NCBI GenBank assembly: GCA_002418985.1
Contig: DIFE01000073.1
Span: 1-23,847, forward strand
Direction: 5' to 3'
Source: Deltaproteobacteria bacterium UBA5756
GTDB taxonomy: Bacteria; Desulfobacterota; Syntrophorhabdia; Syntrophorhabdales; Syntrophorhabdaceae
DNA: 23,847 nt
Made by a program: the position numbers and the translations under genes. The notes under the pieces are model-generated. The model saw only the letters and a program-made list of their open reading frames with translations. It was not told the origin of the DNA and did no database searches. This document shows positions 1 to 10,500 of this stretch, piece by piece (within the stretch, counting starts at the first letter, position 1; each line of letters opens with the position of its first letter).

Positions 1-161
1 CGGGATGACGTATAGAGAAGGTCTTGATATGCAGGACAGCATAAGAGAGAATGAATGACTGCCGGATAAGGCAACCTGGTTTAGAAGTGCGGGATTTACC
101 TGTCCTGAATCATTGTTTTATAAGGAACGCATTTTGGGAAACGGATTATCCTGGACAGCAG

Positions 162-240
162 TGGGTGACGGGTAATGGGTGAAAGACGAAAAATCAAATG
201 ATTCTTTTCCCATTACCTATAAACCATTACCTATCACCCC
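162..240. repeat. Dispersed imperfect palindromic element, copy 1
   Basis: The left arm GGTAATGGGTGAAAGA (171-186) and right arm TCTTTTCCCATTACC (204-218) pair almost perfectly, with a loop of about 17 bases. A second CCATTACCTATCACCC block follows at 224-239, and GGGTGACGGG precedes the left arm. On the minus strand the block reads GGTGATAGGTAATGG and then GGTAATGGGAAAAGAATCAT. A related element lies at 18850-18908. It overlaps the 3' end of the minus-strand guanylyltransferase gene, whose last codons GGT GAT AGG TAA are part of the repeat. It has no T-run in the minus direction, so it is not a classical terminator. Class unknown; a small REP- or MITE-like unit is my inference. Confidence 0.5.
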
Positions 241-1387
241 TCTTCGATATAATCCTCGCTATCTGCCGAACTTCCTGCGCCTTTGAAGCATCGCAGACGA
301 GGATGCCGTTCTTGCCGGCCACGATGACGAGGCCCGAGACGCCGAGCGTGGCCACGGGGGTTTTGTCGGAGATGATTACGCAACCCGTTGTGTCAAGGAC
401 AAGGTTTTTCCCCCGCACCACGTTGCCGCTTTCATCGGCACAGAGGACACGAAGCAGGGAGGTCCAGGTGCCCACATCTTCCCAGACAAAGGCGGCAGGC
501 ATCATGAGGACGTTTTTGGCCTTCTCCATGAGACCGTAATCGATGGATACCTTCTCGAAGCCGGCGAAGACGGCATCTGCCCCTGCCTTTTGACGCAGTG
601 AGCGGACCTTGCCCAATTTCTCAAGGCCATCATGGAGCGCCGGCATGTGGAGCCTGAGTCCTTCGAGGAGTGCATCGGCCCGCCACACAAAGATCCCGGC
701 ATTCCAGTAATAGCCGCCTTGCCGGACATAACGCCGCGCCGTCGCCAGGTTTGGTTTCTCCACGTACCGGGCTACCTCGTAGCAGTCGGCCTCTGGGGGT
801 AATGAAATCTTCTTTCCGGCTTTGATATAGCCGTATCCCGTCTCCGGCCGCCCGGGAGTGATTCCGATGGTGACAAGGTGCTCCCCGCGGCGGGCCGCCT
901 TCACGGTCTCCTTGATAAGCCCTGTAAACCCGGCTTCATCGGGCAGGTAATGGTCGGAAGGCAAGACGACCATTACCGCATCGTGATTTAGCTGATGGAG
1001 CACCATGGCGGCGAGTCCGACGCAGGGGGCCGTGTCGCGATCGAAGGGCTGGATGATGAAATTACTCCGGGGCAATCCAGGGAGGCACTTCTTCGCGATG
1101 GCAAGATGCTCCCGGACGAGAACGACAAAGATATGCGTCAGGGGGACGATCTTTCTGGCACGGTCGACAGTCAATTCTATGAGCGTCTTTCTGCCCATGA
1201 GACTCACAAAGGGTTTGGGGATACGATCCGTGGAGAGCGGCCAGAAACGCTCTCCCTTTCCGCCGGCCATGATGACGAAATAGGTATCACGAAAAGCTCC
1301 GGCCCTCTTTCGGGTACCCTTCCCTGTTTTTCCTGTCTTTGCGCCTATCGCCATGTTCCCATCATCTCTGCATTTGTTCCGGGTCAC
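227..1387 (-). CDS. manC: Mannose-1-phosphate guanylyltransferase (GDP-mannose pyrophosphorylase)
   Basis: Transfers GMP from GTP to mannose-1-phosphate to make GDP-mannose for surface polysaccharides; cytosolic. The nucleotide-binding loop AGGKGERFWPLS is at residues 41-52, with Lys58 in the following RIPKPF; VLPSDHYL, YVEKPN, WNAGIFVW and SIDYGLMEKA follow in family order, and WEDVGTWTSL closes the catalytic core. The 386-residue length fits a single-function enzyme without the C-terminal phosphomannose isomerase domain of bifunctional ManC/AlgA. The GTG start at 1387 overlaps the stop of the upstream SIR2 gene by four bases (GTGA), which suggests translational coupling. An ATG at 1354 is an alternative, since the first 35 residues are Lys/Arg-rich and precede the fold; neither start has a good ribosome site. 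The stop codon falls inside a repeat element. No other sugar-nucleotide gene is adjacent. The family assignment is firm; the symbol is by similarity. Confidence 0.9.
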   Translation of the reverse strand: MTRNKCRDDGNMAIGAKTGKTGKGTRKRAGAFRDTYFVIMAGGKGERFWPLSTDRIPKPFVSLMGRKTLIELTVDRARKIVPLTHIFVVLVREHLAIAKKCLPGLPRSNFIIQPFDRDTAPCVGLAAMVLHQLNHDAVMVVLPSDHYLPDEAGFTGLIKETVKAARRGEHLVTIGITPGRPETGYGYIKAGKKISLPPEADCYEVARYVEKPNLATARRYVRQGGYYWNAGIFVWRADALLEGLRLHMPALHDGLEKLGKVRSLRQKAGADAVFAGFEKVSIDYGLMEKAKNVLMMPAAFVWEDVGTWTSLLRVLCADESGNVVRGKNLVLDTTGCVIISDKTPVATLGVSGLVIVAGKNGILVCDASKAQEVRQIARIISKRGDR

Positions 1388-2118
1388 AGGAATTTGAGGA
1401 TTTCCGGAAGAATATCCGAGGCGGTTCCTTTAAGAAAATAGTCCGTGATGGACGACGTAAAGGGGGTCTGTTCCACGTTTATCTCCACGATGACCGCTCC
1501 CTTCGACTTTGCCAGATAGGGTATATCAGCGGCGGGATAGACAACCCCGGACGTTCCTATGATAAACATGACTCTGCACTTGTTTGCCTCGTCGTTGGCC
1601 CTCGTCATTTCTGCCATGGGAATGCCTTCCCCGAAAAAAACAACGTCGGGTTTCAGGGCCTTGCCGCATCGTTCGCAGCGCGGGTAGGGCTGAACCGCGG
1701 CCGCATCCGGCGTAAAAGGCAGGATCGTGTGACAGCCCATACATACAAGCCGGCGATGGTTGCCGTGATACTCGATGACATTGCTGTTGCCCGCCTCCTG
1801 ATGAAGGCCGTCAACATTCTGGGTAATCACCGCCTTCAGGTATCCCATCTCTTCGAGCCTGCCAAGGGCCCGGTGCGCCTGTGAGGGCACCGACGCAAAA
1901 ATAACCCCTGCCATTTCCCGCAGCATGATCCATACTTTTTCCGGCCGGGACATAAAAGACCCGATCTGGGCATATTCCATGGGATCGTACTTTTCCCACA
2001 GACCCTGCCCGCCGCGAAAAGCCGGTATGCCGACATCCACGGATATCCCGGCGCCGGTAAAGGCGACAACATACTTATGCTCCTTGATGATGTCGGCTAT
2101 TTTTTTGTATTCTTCCAT
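1384..2118 (-). CDS. cobB: NAD-dependent protein deacylase, SIR2 family
   Basis: Removes acyl groups from protein lysines while consuming NAD+. The 244-residue protein has the full SIR2 core: NAD-binding TGAGISVDVGIPAFRG at residues 21-36, TQNVDGLH at 99-106, the catalytic His118 in EYHGNH, and a zinc knuckle of two CxxC pairs (Cys126/129 and Cys148/151). GTS at 188-190 and the VEIN segment near the C-terminus match the second half of the NAD pocket. I place the start at the ATG at 2118 because GGGAG lies five bases upstream; the in-frame GTG at 2124 has that GGGAG directly against it. It is third in a minus-strand run after purE and a P1 peptidase (73-80 bp gap) and overlaps the guanylyltransferase. 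Deacetylase versus other deacylase specificity cannot be told from the sequence with confidence. Confidence 0.93.
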   Translation of the reverse strand: MEEYKKIADIIKEHKYVVAFTGAGISVDVGIPAFRGGQGLWEKYDPMEYAQIGSFMSRPEKVWIMLREMAGVIFASVPSQAHRALGRLEEMGYLKAVITQNVDGLHQEAGNSNVIEYHGNHRRLVCMGCHTILPFTPDAAAVQPYPRCERCGKALKPDVVFFGEGIPMAEMTRANDEANKCRVMFIIGTSGVVYPAADIPYLAKSKGAVIVEINVEQTPFTSSITDYFLKGTASDILPEILKFL

Positions 2119-2197
2119 TTCCACTCCCTGGCCGTAGAGACCGCGAAACTCAGGGTATGAGATGTTCCTATATTCCTTACTCTTTACGCCTCACTGT

Positions 2198-3175
2198 CTA
2201 GCCGGCCTTCCAACCTTTGTTGATGTCCCTGAAGGCCGGAATGAGCCCGAATCCGTCGGCCTTCTTGATTGCCCGTTTGATCGCTTCGGCAAGCACAAAT
2301 TCCGCAAGCACCCCCACCTTGTTGATGTCGGCGTCCACCTCTCCCATTGCTAAGCCCATTACGAGATCCCCGTCGAAGGTGGTATGAACGGGATTGATCG
2401 TCTTGATGAGACCTCCCTGAGCCATCTGTGACACCTTCGTGATGTCCCTCTTTGAGAATTTCGCATTTGTCGCGACAACGCCCAGGGTTGTATTGACAAT
2501 CCCGAACTGCTTCTTCACTATACCCTGCTTGAGACAGTTCGTGGTATTGGCAAATTCGAGGCTGTCTTCCGCCTTTCTCAAACCGGCGATGATCTTTCCC
2601 GTCACATTATCGATGATATCACCGAATGCGTTGACGACAACAAGGGCCCCCACCCTGAGGCCGTCAGGCATGGCTACGCTGCACGTCCCCAAGCCGCCTT
2701 TCATTGCCCGGGATATTTCGAAAAGCTTGCCGACAACGGCGCCGGTACCTGCGCCCACACTGCCCTCCGCAACATTTTCCCCGGCATTGGCGCATGCCTC
2801 GTACCCCATCTGCGCCGTCGGCCTGATCTTGTAATCGCCGAAGAGAAGATCGAATATAACGGCAGTGGGAACGATCGGGATGCGGGTGATGCCCACATCG
2901 AAACCGATACCTTTCTCCTCCAGGTAACGGGACACTCCCGTTGCTGCATCAAGACCGAAAGAGCTTCCTCCGGCGAGGACAATGGCATGTATTCGCTCCA
3001 CAATATGGCCGACATTCAGGGCGTCGACCTGCCGTGTCCCCGAGGCGCTCCCGCGCACATCGATCCCGGCCACCGCCCCCTCTTCGCAGAGTATGACGGT
3101 GCAGCCCGTCAGCCCGGTGTTATCGGAGGCATGACCAACCTTGATGCCCGGAATGTCAGTTATGGAATTGAACAT
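2198..3175 (-). CDS. P1-family (DmpA/NylC-type) aminopeptidase or amidase, N-terminal nucleophile hydrolase
   Basis: A 325-residue member of peptidase family S58/P1, whose relatives include DmpA L-aminopeptidase/D-Ala-esterase and the nylon-oligomer hydrolase NylC. The N-terminal ITDIPGIKVGHA (residues 5-16), the LAGGSSFGLDAATGV segment (67-81) and the GAGTGAVVGK-GGLGT region (141-164) are typical. These enzymes self-cleave to expose a Ser or Thr nucleophile in front of the VATDAPL-like segment; here that segment is NTTLGVVATNA, so cleavage is predicted between Asn228 and Thr229, as in NylC. There is no signal peptide, so it should act in the cytosol. The start ATG has AAAGGTGATC six bases upstream. 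It follows purE by 29 bases and is likely cotranscribed. The substrate is unknown; these proteins are often only called P1 family peptidase. Confidence 0.88.
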   Translation of the reverse strand: MFNSITDIPGIKVGHASDNTGLTGCTVILCEEGAVAGIDVRGSASGTRQVDALNVGHIVERIHAIVLAGGSSFGLDAATGVSRYLEEKGIGFDVGITRIPIVPTAVIFDLLFGDYKIRPTAQMGYEACANAGENVAEGSVGAGTGAVVGKLFEISRAMKGGLGTCSVAMPDGLRVGALVVVNAFGDIIDNVTGKIIAGLRKAEDSLEFANTTNCLKQGIVKKQFGIVNTTLGVVATNAKFSKRDITKVSQMAQGGLIKTINPVHTTFDGDLVMGLAMGEVDADINKVGVLAEFVLAEAIKRAIKKADGFGLIPAFRDINKGWKAG

Positions 3176-3204
3176 AAGCGATCACCTTTCATGACGAAAT
3201 TGTG

Positions 3205-3705
3205 TCAATTACGCAGCTTTTTCCGAATATTCAGGGACTTTTGATTGTTTTCCCGTTTGAGGTCCTTTTTGAGTTTTACGAGTGCCTTTTCGATGTCGTC
3301 ATATTTGATGGAGAGGATTTCACAGGCAAGTATGGCCGCGTTGCTCCCGGCGTCTATTCCGACGGAAGCCACGGGAACTCCCCTGGGCATCTGCACGATG
3401 GAATACAGGGCGTCCTTTCCCTTGAGGATCCCGCCGCTGGCGGGGACACCGATGACGGGCAGCGTCGTATGCGACGCGATCACTCCCGGCAGATGCGCGG
3501 CCATCCCGGCAACGGCGATGATGACCTCAATGCCTTGTTTGCGGGCGTTCTTTGCATAGGCAACGGTTTTTTCGGGATCGCGGTGTGCCGATGAGATATC
3601 GACCGTGTACGGGACGCCTGCCTTAGCGAGAAACGTAAGGCCGTCTTCGATTACTTTGATGTCGCTGTCACTTCCGAGTAGGATCAAAACCTTTGGCTTT
3701 TGCAT
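3205..3705 (-). CDS. purE: N5-carboxyaminoimidazole ribonucleotide mutase, class I PurE
   Basis: Converts N5-CAIR to CAIR in de novo purine synthesis; a small cytosolic octamer in characterised relatives. The 166-residue protein opens with VLILLGSDSD (residues 6-15), the phosphate-binding loop, and has SAHRDPEK (39-46) with His41 as the conserved catalytic-region histidine, then AGMAAHLPGVIASH (66-79) and PVIGVPASGG. The last 20 residues are Lys/Arg-rich and extend beyond the usual end. GGGAGCGAGG ends one base before the ATG-T junction, giving a plausible but close ribosome site. It is the first gene of a four-gene minus-strand run, and is divergent from a Crp/Fnr regulator. No purK is in the window. 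SAHRDP in place of the usual SAHRTP is a mild deviation. Confidence 0.95.
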   Translation of the reverse strand: MQKPKVLILLGSDSDIKVIEDGLTFLAKAGVPYTVDISSAHRDPEKTVAYAKNARKQGIEVIIAVAGMAAHLPGVIASHTTLPVIGVPASGGILKGKDALYSIVQMPRGVPVASVGIDAGSNAAILACEILSIKYDDIEKALVKLKKDLKRENNQKSLNIRKKLRN

Positions 3706-3788
3706 ACCTCGCTCCCTTCGGGCCTGGTTTTTTTGCGAACACGGTGTTTTAGTAATACCATATTTCGCGTCTCAATACATGGGTTTTG

Positions 3789-3837
3789 TCAGTCGTGCAT
3801 CTGTATCGTTGCCTTTTCACCGCGAATATGCGACTGA
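3789..3837. repeat. Inverted repeat in the purE / Crp-Fnr intergenic region
   Basis: TCAGTCG (3789-3795) and CGACTGA (3831-3837) are exact inverted copies, 35 bases apart, and the second arm ends seven bases before the regulator ATG. It could be an operator pair for the adjacent Crp/Fnr protein or a leader hairpin. It does not match the FNR/CRP TTGAT/TGTGA half-site consensus, and a 7-bp repeat can occur by chance. Confidence 0.25.
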
Positions 3838-3844
3838 TATAAAG

Positions 3845-4525
3845 ATGGAAAAAAATACCATGGCGATGGTTCCCCTTTTCAAGGGCCTTTCGGAAGCCCA
3901 GCTCAGCTCAATGGCCAGAGCGTTCCCCCGCCGTCATTACGGCCCGGGTGAGACCATCTTCACCGAGGGTGAGACAGCCGAAGGCTTCTACATATTGCTT
4001 TCCGGGAGACTGAAGATATACAAGCTTTCGCCGGAAGGGAAGGAACAGATCCTGCACATCATAGAAGCCGGCGAACCTTTTGCCGAGGTGGCCCTTTTTT
4101 CCGAAACCACTTATCCCGCTTATGCCGAAGCGATCGGACAGAGCGAGGTCATGTTCCTTTCGAGAAGGGCATTTCATCAGCTTGTCAGAGAAGATCCCTC
4201 CATAGTCATGAACATGCTCGCCATCCTCTCGCAAAGACTCAAATATTTCACCCGCCTCGTGGAGGACCTGTCTCTCAAGGAAGTACCCCAGAGACTGGCC
4301 GCATATCTCATCTTCCTGGCCCAACGGGAAGGATCGCACAGTGTCTCGCTGGGAATATCCAAGGGCCAGCTCGCGAGCCTCCTTGGCACCATACCGGAGA
4401 CGCTGTCGCGCATCATGGCGAAAATGGCCGGCAGGGGGATCATCGAAATGCAGGGACGGCGGATCAAGATCGCTGATCGCGCTTCCCTGGAAACGCTGGC
4501 GGCTGGAGAAAAACTTCTTCAATAA
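3845..4525 (+). CDS. Crp/Fnr family transcriptional regulator
   Basis: A 226-residue dimeric DNA-binding regulator. Residues 1-120 form a cyclic-nucleotide-type beta barrel (VPLFKGLSEAQL, GETIFTEGETAEGFYILLSGRLKIY, GEPFAEVALFSETTYPAYAEA). A dimer helix follows, then a C-terminal winged helix with the recognition region SKGQLASLLGTIPETLSRIMAKM and GIIEMQGRRIKI. The residues that hold cAMP in CRP (GELGLF and RSA) are absent; the FAEVALF pattern is closer to the Dnr-type branch. There is no N-terminal cysteine cluster, so it is not an FNR oxygen sensor of the Fe-S type. I start at ATG 3845; the reading frame stays open upstream to 3605 but that would run into the purE gene on the other strand. 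No strong ribosome site is seen. It is divergent from purE and convergent with the glucan synthase gene. Its ligand and targets are unknown. Confidence 0.87.
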   Translation: MEKNTMAMVPLFKGLSEAQLSSMARAFPRRHYGPGETIFTEGETAEGFYILLSGRLKIYKLSPEGKEQILHIIEAGEPFAEVALFSETTYPAYAEAIGQSEVMFLSRRAFHQLVREDPSIVMNMLAILSQRLKYFTRLVEDLSLKEVPQRLAAYLIFLAQREGSHSVSLGISKGQLASLLGTIPETLSRIMAKMAGRGIIEMQGRRIKIADRASLETLAAGEKLLQ

Positions 4526-4540
4526 CGCCCTCGCCGACTT

Positions 4541-4553
4541 ACCCATCATGGGT
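4541..4553. repeat. Short palindrome between convergent genes
   Basis: ACCCATCATGGGT is a perfect 6-bp inverted repeat around one base, inside the 42-base gap between the Crp/Fnr gene and the glucan synthase gene. It may help end transcripts from both sides, but there is no T-run, so I do not call it a terminator. Confidence 0.25.
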
Positions 4554-4567
4554 GGTGGCGGGAGACC

Positions 4568-7500
4568 TCACATGATTGCCGCTTCCGTGCTCACTTCGAC
4601 AAGGTGTTCCTGACGGTCGTCGACGAGAAGGACGGCTTTACCTGATTGAGATGCGCCGTCTACCGTGACACGTGTTGCCGGCTTTCCGGCCGCTTTTTGT
4701 GAGACTTTTATGTGATACATGGTCTCCCGATAACGGTAATGTACCGTGAAGCCCTCCCAATCGGCAGGTATACACGGCTCAACATACAGTTTGTCTGCCT
4801 CGAGCCTGAGCCCCAGGAGTGATTCGACGATAAGCCGGTACATCCAGGCCGCCGATCCCGTATACCACGTCCATCCCCCGCGACCCTCGTGGGGTTCCAC
4901 CGCGTAGACATCGGCTGCAACGACATAAGGCTCCACCATGTAGGTACCGATCTCAACCGCCGAACTTCCATGGTTCACGGGATTGATCATGGTGAGAAGC
5001 TCCCATGCCCGCCGGCTGTCACCCAGTCTGGCAAACGCCATTGCCGCCCAGATTGCCCCGTGGGTGTACTGCCCGCCGTTTTCCCTCACCCCGGGAACAT
5101 AGCCTTTTATGTAACCCGGATCCAGATCGGATTTGTCAAAGGGTGGATCCAGAAGCTGAATGAGGGCATCGGCCCGGCGAACCAGATATTTATCGACCGC
5201 GTCCATTGCCATCCGTGACCGGGCGGCATCACCCGCGCCGGAGAGCACGGACCAGCTTTGTGCTATCGAGTCGATCCGGCACTCAGAACTACCCGCCGAG
5301 CCCAGCGGGGTGCCGTCATCGAAGTAGGCGCGGCGATACCACTCACCGTCCCACCCGTTTTGTTCGATCCTGCGGCGAAGCCTGTCGGCCTCGCCTTCAC
5401 AGAACGTACTGAAATCCGAATCGCCGCGCAGCAGCGCGATCGATGAGAACCGGCCAAGGACTTCGCACATGAAAAACGCGAGCCAGACACTCTCGCCCTT
5501 GCCCTCCCGGCCCACCATGTTCATACCGTCATTCCAGTCGCCGGAACCGATGAGAGGAAGACCGTGTTCGCCGAACGTGAGGCCTCTTCGAATGGCCCTC
5601 ACACAATGATCGTAGAGACTGGCCCTCTCCCCGGAGAGGCCCGGCAGATCATAGTAGGAATCCTCTTCGGGATTGACCGGGCGTCCCTTGATGAAGTGGA
5701 TTGACTCGTCCAGCACCCCCGTGTCGCCAGTGCTTTGGACGTAGCGGCACGATGCGAGTGGGAGCCAGAGAAAGTCATCGCTGCAGCGGGTTCGCACCCC
5801 CCCGCCAACCGGCGGATGCCACCAATGCTGTACATCTCCCTCAGAAAACTGACGGCTGGCGCAAAGGAGCAAATGCTCCCTGAGCAGGCTCGGCTCGGCA
5901 TGGATGAGGGCCATTGCGTCCTGCAACTGGTCGCGGAAACCGAAGGCGCCGCCCGACTGGTAGTAGCCGCTTCGCCCCCAGAGACGACAGGCGAGCGTCT
6001 GGTACGGGAGCCAGCCGTTGGCAAGGAAATCGACGGACTGGTCGGGGGTTTCCACCTTAACCGCACCGAGCGTGTGATTCCAGTAGCGCCACACTTCTTC
6101 GAGCGCCTCTCTTGCGGCAACACCGTCACGAAAGCGACGGGCGAGACCGGCTGCTTCATCGGCATTTTGGCCTGAACCGAGGGTGAAGACGATCTCCCGT
6201 TCCTCACCGTCGTCGAGATCAAAGGCCACCTGTATCGCACCGCATGGATCGAGCCCGGCTCCAACCCTGCCGGAAAGGCGTGACCGGCTCATGGCGGCGG
6301 GACCGCTCTCGGTGCCGTTACGGCCGAGGAACTCGGTCCGGTCACCGCTCACGGTTCGGGTGGCATGATCCACGTTAAAAAAGGCAACCCGGTTGCCGAA
6401 TTCGGCATTGTAGGGATTGCGGGCAAAGAGGCCTCCGCTTTGGGGGTCGACCTCCGTGATAACATGCATGGTTGTCCTGGGCCGAATATCTCCCAAAACC
6501 CATTCAACGTACCCGGTGGCGGAAAGCCGCCGCGGGCGGCCTGAATGATTGCGCACCTTCAGGACGGTGAATTTGACGGGCTCGTCTATGGCCACATAAA
6601 CCCACGCCTCCGAACCGATTCCGCGCTCGTCATGCTCGAATACGCTATAGCCAAATCCGTGCCGGGTGACGTAAGGCGCGGCTCCCCGGGCCGGCAGCGG
6701 TGCGGGAGACCAGAAATGGCCCCGTTCTTCGTCCCGAAGGTAAAACGCTTCCCCTCCGGAATCGCTCACAGGATCATTATGCCAGGGGGTAAGGCGAAAC
6801 TCGTGGGCGTTCTCGCTCCACGTATATGCGGCGCCGCTTTCGGACACCACGGAGCCAAAGCGTGGATTTGCCAGTACGTTGACCCACGGGGCCGGGGTCA
6901 CCTGATCACGGCCGGTTGAAATCACGTACTCCCGCCCATCCGGCGTAAATCCCCCTATCCCGTTGAAAAATGTCAGGTCCTCCCTCGCCAGGGGTGCTAC
7001 AGAGGGCGCCAGGGGTCGATGCCTGCGCGTCGGACTTAAGGCCGGGACCGTTGGCTCTACGGGGCCGCGGCGGCCTATCTGTTCCGCCAACGTTCCCCGG
7101 CTGTCGCTGATGATGGCCCGGGCCACCGTCTGGAAGAGAAGACGGTCTTCCTCGGCTATCTGGTCGGCTGGCCTGACGAAGATACCGCCGGGTCGATCCT
7201 GCAGGTTAGCGTCGGCACCGGCGGCAATGAGCCCCATGATCTGATCATGCAGCGCCTGCCGATAGCCGGCGTGGTCTTCGTTCCAGACCACCAGGTCGAC
7301 GGCCAGTCCCTTGAGACGCCAATACGCGTGTGCCTGGATAAGCTGGCGCACCAGAGCGATATTCGCCTGATCTTCGATCCGAAGAAGTACGATCGGCAGA
7401 TCGCCTGAGACGGAATAGCCCCAGAGGCCCGATTGACCCCTCAGGTTCTTCAGGAGGAGACCCGCTGTGGCGCGAAGCGCGGAATTGGCGTATATAACAG

Positions 7501-10500
7501 AGGACGCGAGCCGTCCATAGAGTTGTACGTCGGCCTCTGTCGCATTGATTTGCCGCAGGAGCACCTGGCTATGGGTCCATGCCAGTTCAAAGACACGGTC
7601 GGCAAGATAGCGATCCTGGTATTTTCCGACAAGGCGAATGCAGTCATCGCGGCTTTCACTTACACCGGTGACCAGGTTAACCGTTGCCGATGTGTCGGGA
7701 TCCAGGGTTATACGACACCGGATGGCGACGATGGGATCAAGCACCGACCCCTCACCACCGGAAAGGTCAGACAGGCTGCTCATTGCCTGAGGTGCGGCGG
7801 CGGTGTTCCCGCGGCCGATAAATCGCATGCGGTCAGTTTCATAGGACATCTCCCCCGCCTTAACCCCGTGGAGCGCCATCACGTGAAACATCCACGGCGG
7901 CTTTTCATCAGCGGAGCGGGGTCGGCGGGTTGCTATGATCGCCTTCTGCCGTCTGACGATCTCGGTTTGAACGAAGAGATTACTGAAGGCAGGGTGGAGT
8001 TCGTCTGCGGCCGGCGATGCAAGGACAACCTCAGCGTAGCTCGTAATGTCGATCGTTCTTGCCGTCCCTGAATGGTTGGTAATGGTGATCCGGCGCAGTT
8101 CGGCATCATCCTCGGGCGATACCGCGATCTCCGTATGGGTGTCAAGGCCCTCATCGCGACGCCGGAACTCCGCCCGCCCTTCCGAGAATATTGCCTCGTA
8201 ATCTTTGGACACCCTGTGGACCGGTTGGTAAGCCGTTGACCAGTATGCGCCGCTCGCGACATCCCGGATGTAACAAAAGGTGCCCCAATTGTCACAGGTG
8301 GTGTCTTCACGCCAGCGGGTCACCGCCATGTCCTTCCATCGGCTGTAGCCGCCGCCTGCGTTGGTGATCATCACGTGATATCTGCCGTTCGACAGAAGCT
8401 GCACCTCCGGTGTGCGCGTATCAGGGGTCGTGTAGACACGTACCGGCTTCTCCTGTGCGGAATGAGAAGCCGAATGCGTCTCGGAAAGCTCCGAGGTGTG
8501 CGAGTAGAAGGCTGTAGCCTTTGGCGGTCGTTCCTGAAGCAACAGCATGGTTGCCTGGAATGCCCGGTCCGACTCGAATCGTTTTTGCATGGGCCGATCG
8601 AGCAGCAGATAGGCAAGAGACAGAAGGCTCATGCCCTGGTGGTGGGCCATGAAGGACCGAACCACGGCTTTCGATTGGCCTCGGGGCAGGTGAGCCGGGG
8701 TGTAGTCAACGGCGTCATAGAAGCCGTACCTGCCCTGGAAACCCTGGGAGGCCAGCGTCTCGAGGTTCCGACAGGCTTCCTCGGGCGCTACCATAAGTGC
8801 CAGCGCCGATGCATAGGGGGCAACAACCAGTTCCCCGGCAAGCCCTCGTTTGAGTCCCAGGCCGGGCACGCCAAAGGCGGAATACTGGTAGTTGAGATGA
8901 CCGTCGATCATATTGTAGCCCGATTCTGAAATACCCCACGGTACCCCTCGCTTCTTCCCATAGTCGATCTGCCTTGCCACGGCGGCCTTGCAGGTGTCGT
9001 CGAGGAGCGTGCGCTCATAGGTCGGCATCATGATGAGAGGCATCAGGTATTCGAACATGGACCCGCTCCAGGAAAGGAGGATCGGGTCTCCGCCGGCGAC
9101 GGTGAGGAGACGACCCAGGGCAAACCAGCTTTCCTGGGGCAGTTGCCCCACTGCAATACCGACAAAACTGCTGATCCTCGCTTCCGATGCCAGAAGATCG
9201 TAGTAGCTTGGGTCCCTGCGGCCTTCGCTCACGTTGTAGCCGATTGCGAGAAGTTTGCGTGTCCTGTCGTAAAGGAACTCCCAATCCATCTGGTAGGCAA
9301 GCTCTTCGGACAAACGTGCAAGGTCCTCGATGACGGCGATTCTCTTTCTTGCAGACTCGCTTGCCCCGGTGACGAATCCGGTATTTGCGTCACGTTGGTG
9401 CAGGGCCGCGTGTGTCGCTTCGGAACCCTGCCTTTCTTTGATGTGCGCCGGCACGTGATCGTCGAGACAGGCCAATTGACGAAGCGTCGGGATACCGTCA
9501 GGATCAGGAAGACCACCTGAGGCTCCCTCAAAGGAGGGCTCCGGGGTTGAGGGTACAAGAAGCGTCAGCTCCCGGGCGGCCTCCCGGCATTGCCCGGCGA
9601 AGGCCTGTGCCCACTGCAAGGCGCCGCTCTCAGATCCGGCCTTAAGGCTCTCGACAGCGCTGGCGGCAGACGCTGCCAGTCGATCCAGGCTCTCCTTCAG
9701 GCCCCGAAGTGTATCCGGAGGCGAAACGGCTACGTCATCCATATCCCTTTTCAGTTCTGCAACGTCTGCAGGCAGAGGCGCTCCCGTATGATCCAGAAGT
9801 ACCATGAGCGTGTCGCCCAGACCATCGATCAGGCGTGCACCCGCTATCTTCTCATCGGGAAGCGCGAGCAAGCCTGCCCGCAGGGTCATAAGACTCGCGG
9901 CCAAATTCCCGCTGTCTACCGATGAAACATACATGGGTAGCAGGGGCTTTAAGGATTGCGTGTCGTACCAGTTGTAAAAGTGGCCCCGGAAACGCTCCAG
10001 GCCGGCCATGGTGGCAAGCGCCTTCGACGTGCGTTCGATGAACTGCCCGACGGAAATGTAACCGAAGTCGCGGGCCGACAGATTAGCCAGCAGGGCAAGC
10101 CCCATGTTGGTAGGCGATGTGCGGTGCGCGACCACCTCAACCGGCTCTTCCTGGTAATTGTCGGGCGGCAGCCAATGGTCATCGGGGCCGACGAAAGCTT
10201 CGAAGAAGGCCCAGGTTTTGCGGGAAAGCTTCCTTAAGAAAAGGATCTCCTTCCCGGCCAGCCGCGCCCTGCGGGAACCGAGAGGTTTGCTGATCCACCA
10301 GGTGATGAGAGGGGAAGCAAACCACAGGCACAAAACCGGCATGGCCGCCAGGAGGGCGACAGGTCTTGAATACAGGAGATAACACGCCGCCGCAGAGGCA
10401 ATGACAGGCGCGATCCACATGTTTCGCCAGGACCCGGCAAGGTCCGTCCGACTGCTGCGATCAGCCTCCCCAGAGGGGTTCCATTCCAAAAGACCTCTGC

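Noticed and set aside
2..58. Open frame at the left edge ending in TGA at 56-58, possibly the end of a plus-strand gene
   Set aside because: Only 18 codons are visible, with no recognisable motif, and chance is an adequate explanation.
2125..2197. CCTATATTCCTTACTCTTTA in the gap between the SIR2 and P1 genes as a further repeat copy
   Set aside because: It only loosely resembles the two palindromic elements and lacks the GATAGGTAATGG core.
3605..3844. N-terminal extension of the Crp/Fnr regulator by 80 residues
   Set aside because: It would overlap purE by about 100 bases on the opposite strand, and the family fold begins near residue 5 of the ATG 3845 product.
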